From Apus apus (Eukaryota > Chordata > Aves > Apodiformes > Apodidae): 64,000 nucleotides of DNA. The position numbers and the translations under genes are program-made. This document shows, one piece after another, positions 63,531 through 64,000 of this stretch (positions are counted from its first letter, which is position 1; each line of letters begins with the position of its first letter). Below the pieces are notes generated by a model. That model was given only the letters and a program-made list of their open reading frames with translations, did no database searches and was not told the DNA's origin. The stretch covers positions 169,352,274 through 169,416,273 of the forward strand of contig NC_067282.1 of assembly GCF_020740795.1 (NCBI RefSeq), read 5' to 3'.

Positions 63531-64000
63531 GGCTACAGATGACCCAGCTTTGGTAGAAAAGAGATAGAGGGCAGGGTACTATCTCGTCCAGAATGGCCTG
63601 GCCCTTAAATCAAATATTCCTGGACTGTGGAAGGCCACTCCTATTGAAACCTCCACAAGTAAGCACTCCTGCCATTATCACTGCCCAGCTGGATAAGCAC
63701 AAGGATCTCTGACCATGGAAACATGCTCTGTTTGCATATCCACAGGGTCAGGAATTGCTGGAGAGCAGGCAACCTAGATCACTGCCTAGGATCTGAATTT
63801 TAATATTGACTTTGTGAGGAAATCGTGCAATACTTCTTACATTTGAAACCATGGCTGAGTTTCTCTGAGCAGGGTGGATCCTTGAGCTGCTTAGGTATTA
63901 TAGAGCACTAAGTGCCATGTTGCATTCTAGCTTGTTCATTTGGCCAAGCTTATACCTAGGGAAGATTCTGGCAGCAGGGGTAGCCCTCCCTTTTAGGCCC

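Larger units (their letters stand above)
62181..64000 (+). other. CPM: CPM next intron, start only (runs off the window)
   Basis: Starts GTATGTTTCA. The next exon would be expected to begin with codons for TVGRELLL-like sequence, and nothing matching was seen before the window ends. It contains a T run at about 62,342-62,360, a TG/TA hairpin-like repeat at 62,970-63,012 and a CR1 stub at about 63,419. Confidence 0.85.

Noticed and set aside
1..64000. CRISPR arrays, tRNA or rRNA genes, bacterial operons, riboswitches
   Set aside because: None found by eye. The only spaced or tandem repeats are microsatellites, LTR modules and the 23-bp triplication, and the sequence is clearly vertebrate nuclear DNA.

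Overview
This is a gene-poor stretch of vertebrate nuclear DNA, almost certainly from a bird. The evidence is the repeat content: about a dozen CR1 LINE fragments in both orientations, several ending in the CR1-type 8-bp tail repeats (ATTCTATG/ATTCTGTG), plus three ~1-kb copies of one retroviral LTR family of a type I associate with avian genomes. One protein-coding gene can be supported, the 5' part of carboxypeptidase M (CPM), which spans exons and introns with vertebrate splice signals. No bacterial-type operon, CRISPR array, rRNA or tRNA gene was seen.

Layout: 1-38,260 appears intergenic, upstream of CPM. It is mostly AT-rich unique sequence with CR1 copies near 8.3, 9.2-9.8, 25.9-26.4, 27.6-29.9 and 30.3-30.8 kb, solo-LTR-like elements at 22.8-23.8 and 28.5-29.5 kb (the latter inserted inside a CR1), and a long (AAAAG)n microsatellite at 17.95-18.15 kb. 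At 38.26-38.66 kb, an A-tract and a 146-nt pure-purine tract lie just before a CpG island (about 38.8-39.7 kb). The island holds the CPM promoter and its first coding exon or exons.

CPM, plus strand: a probable short start exon at 39,194-39,211, the exon encoding the signal-peptide core and mature N-terminus at 39,336-39,486, an intron of ~22.6 kb, and the exon at 62,083-62,180 that ends in the zinc-binding HGDE motif. The rest of the enzyme lies beyond 64,000. Joined, these exons read 89 residues without a stop. The large intron contains a third LTR (41.4-42.4 kb), several CR1 copies including a nested set at 44-46 kb, a 23-bp tandem repeat, simple repeats, and long stretches of unremarkable AT-rich sequence.

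I found no convincing undescribed system. The best leads are the split signal-peptide coding region of CPM with two competing in-phase first exons, the homopurine block next to the promoter, and the layered retroelement insertions, which give a relative chronology. Repeat family names come from recognising the sequence, not from a database search.
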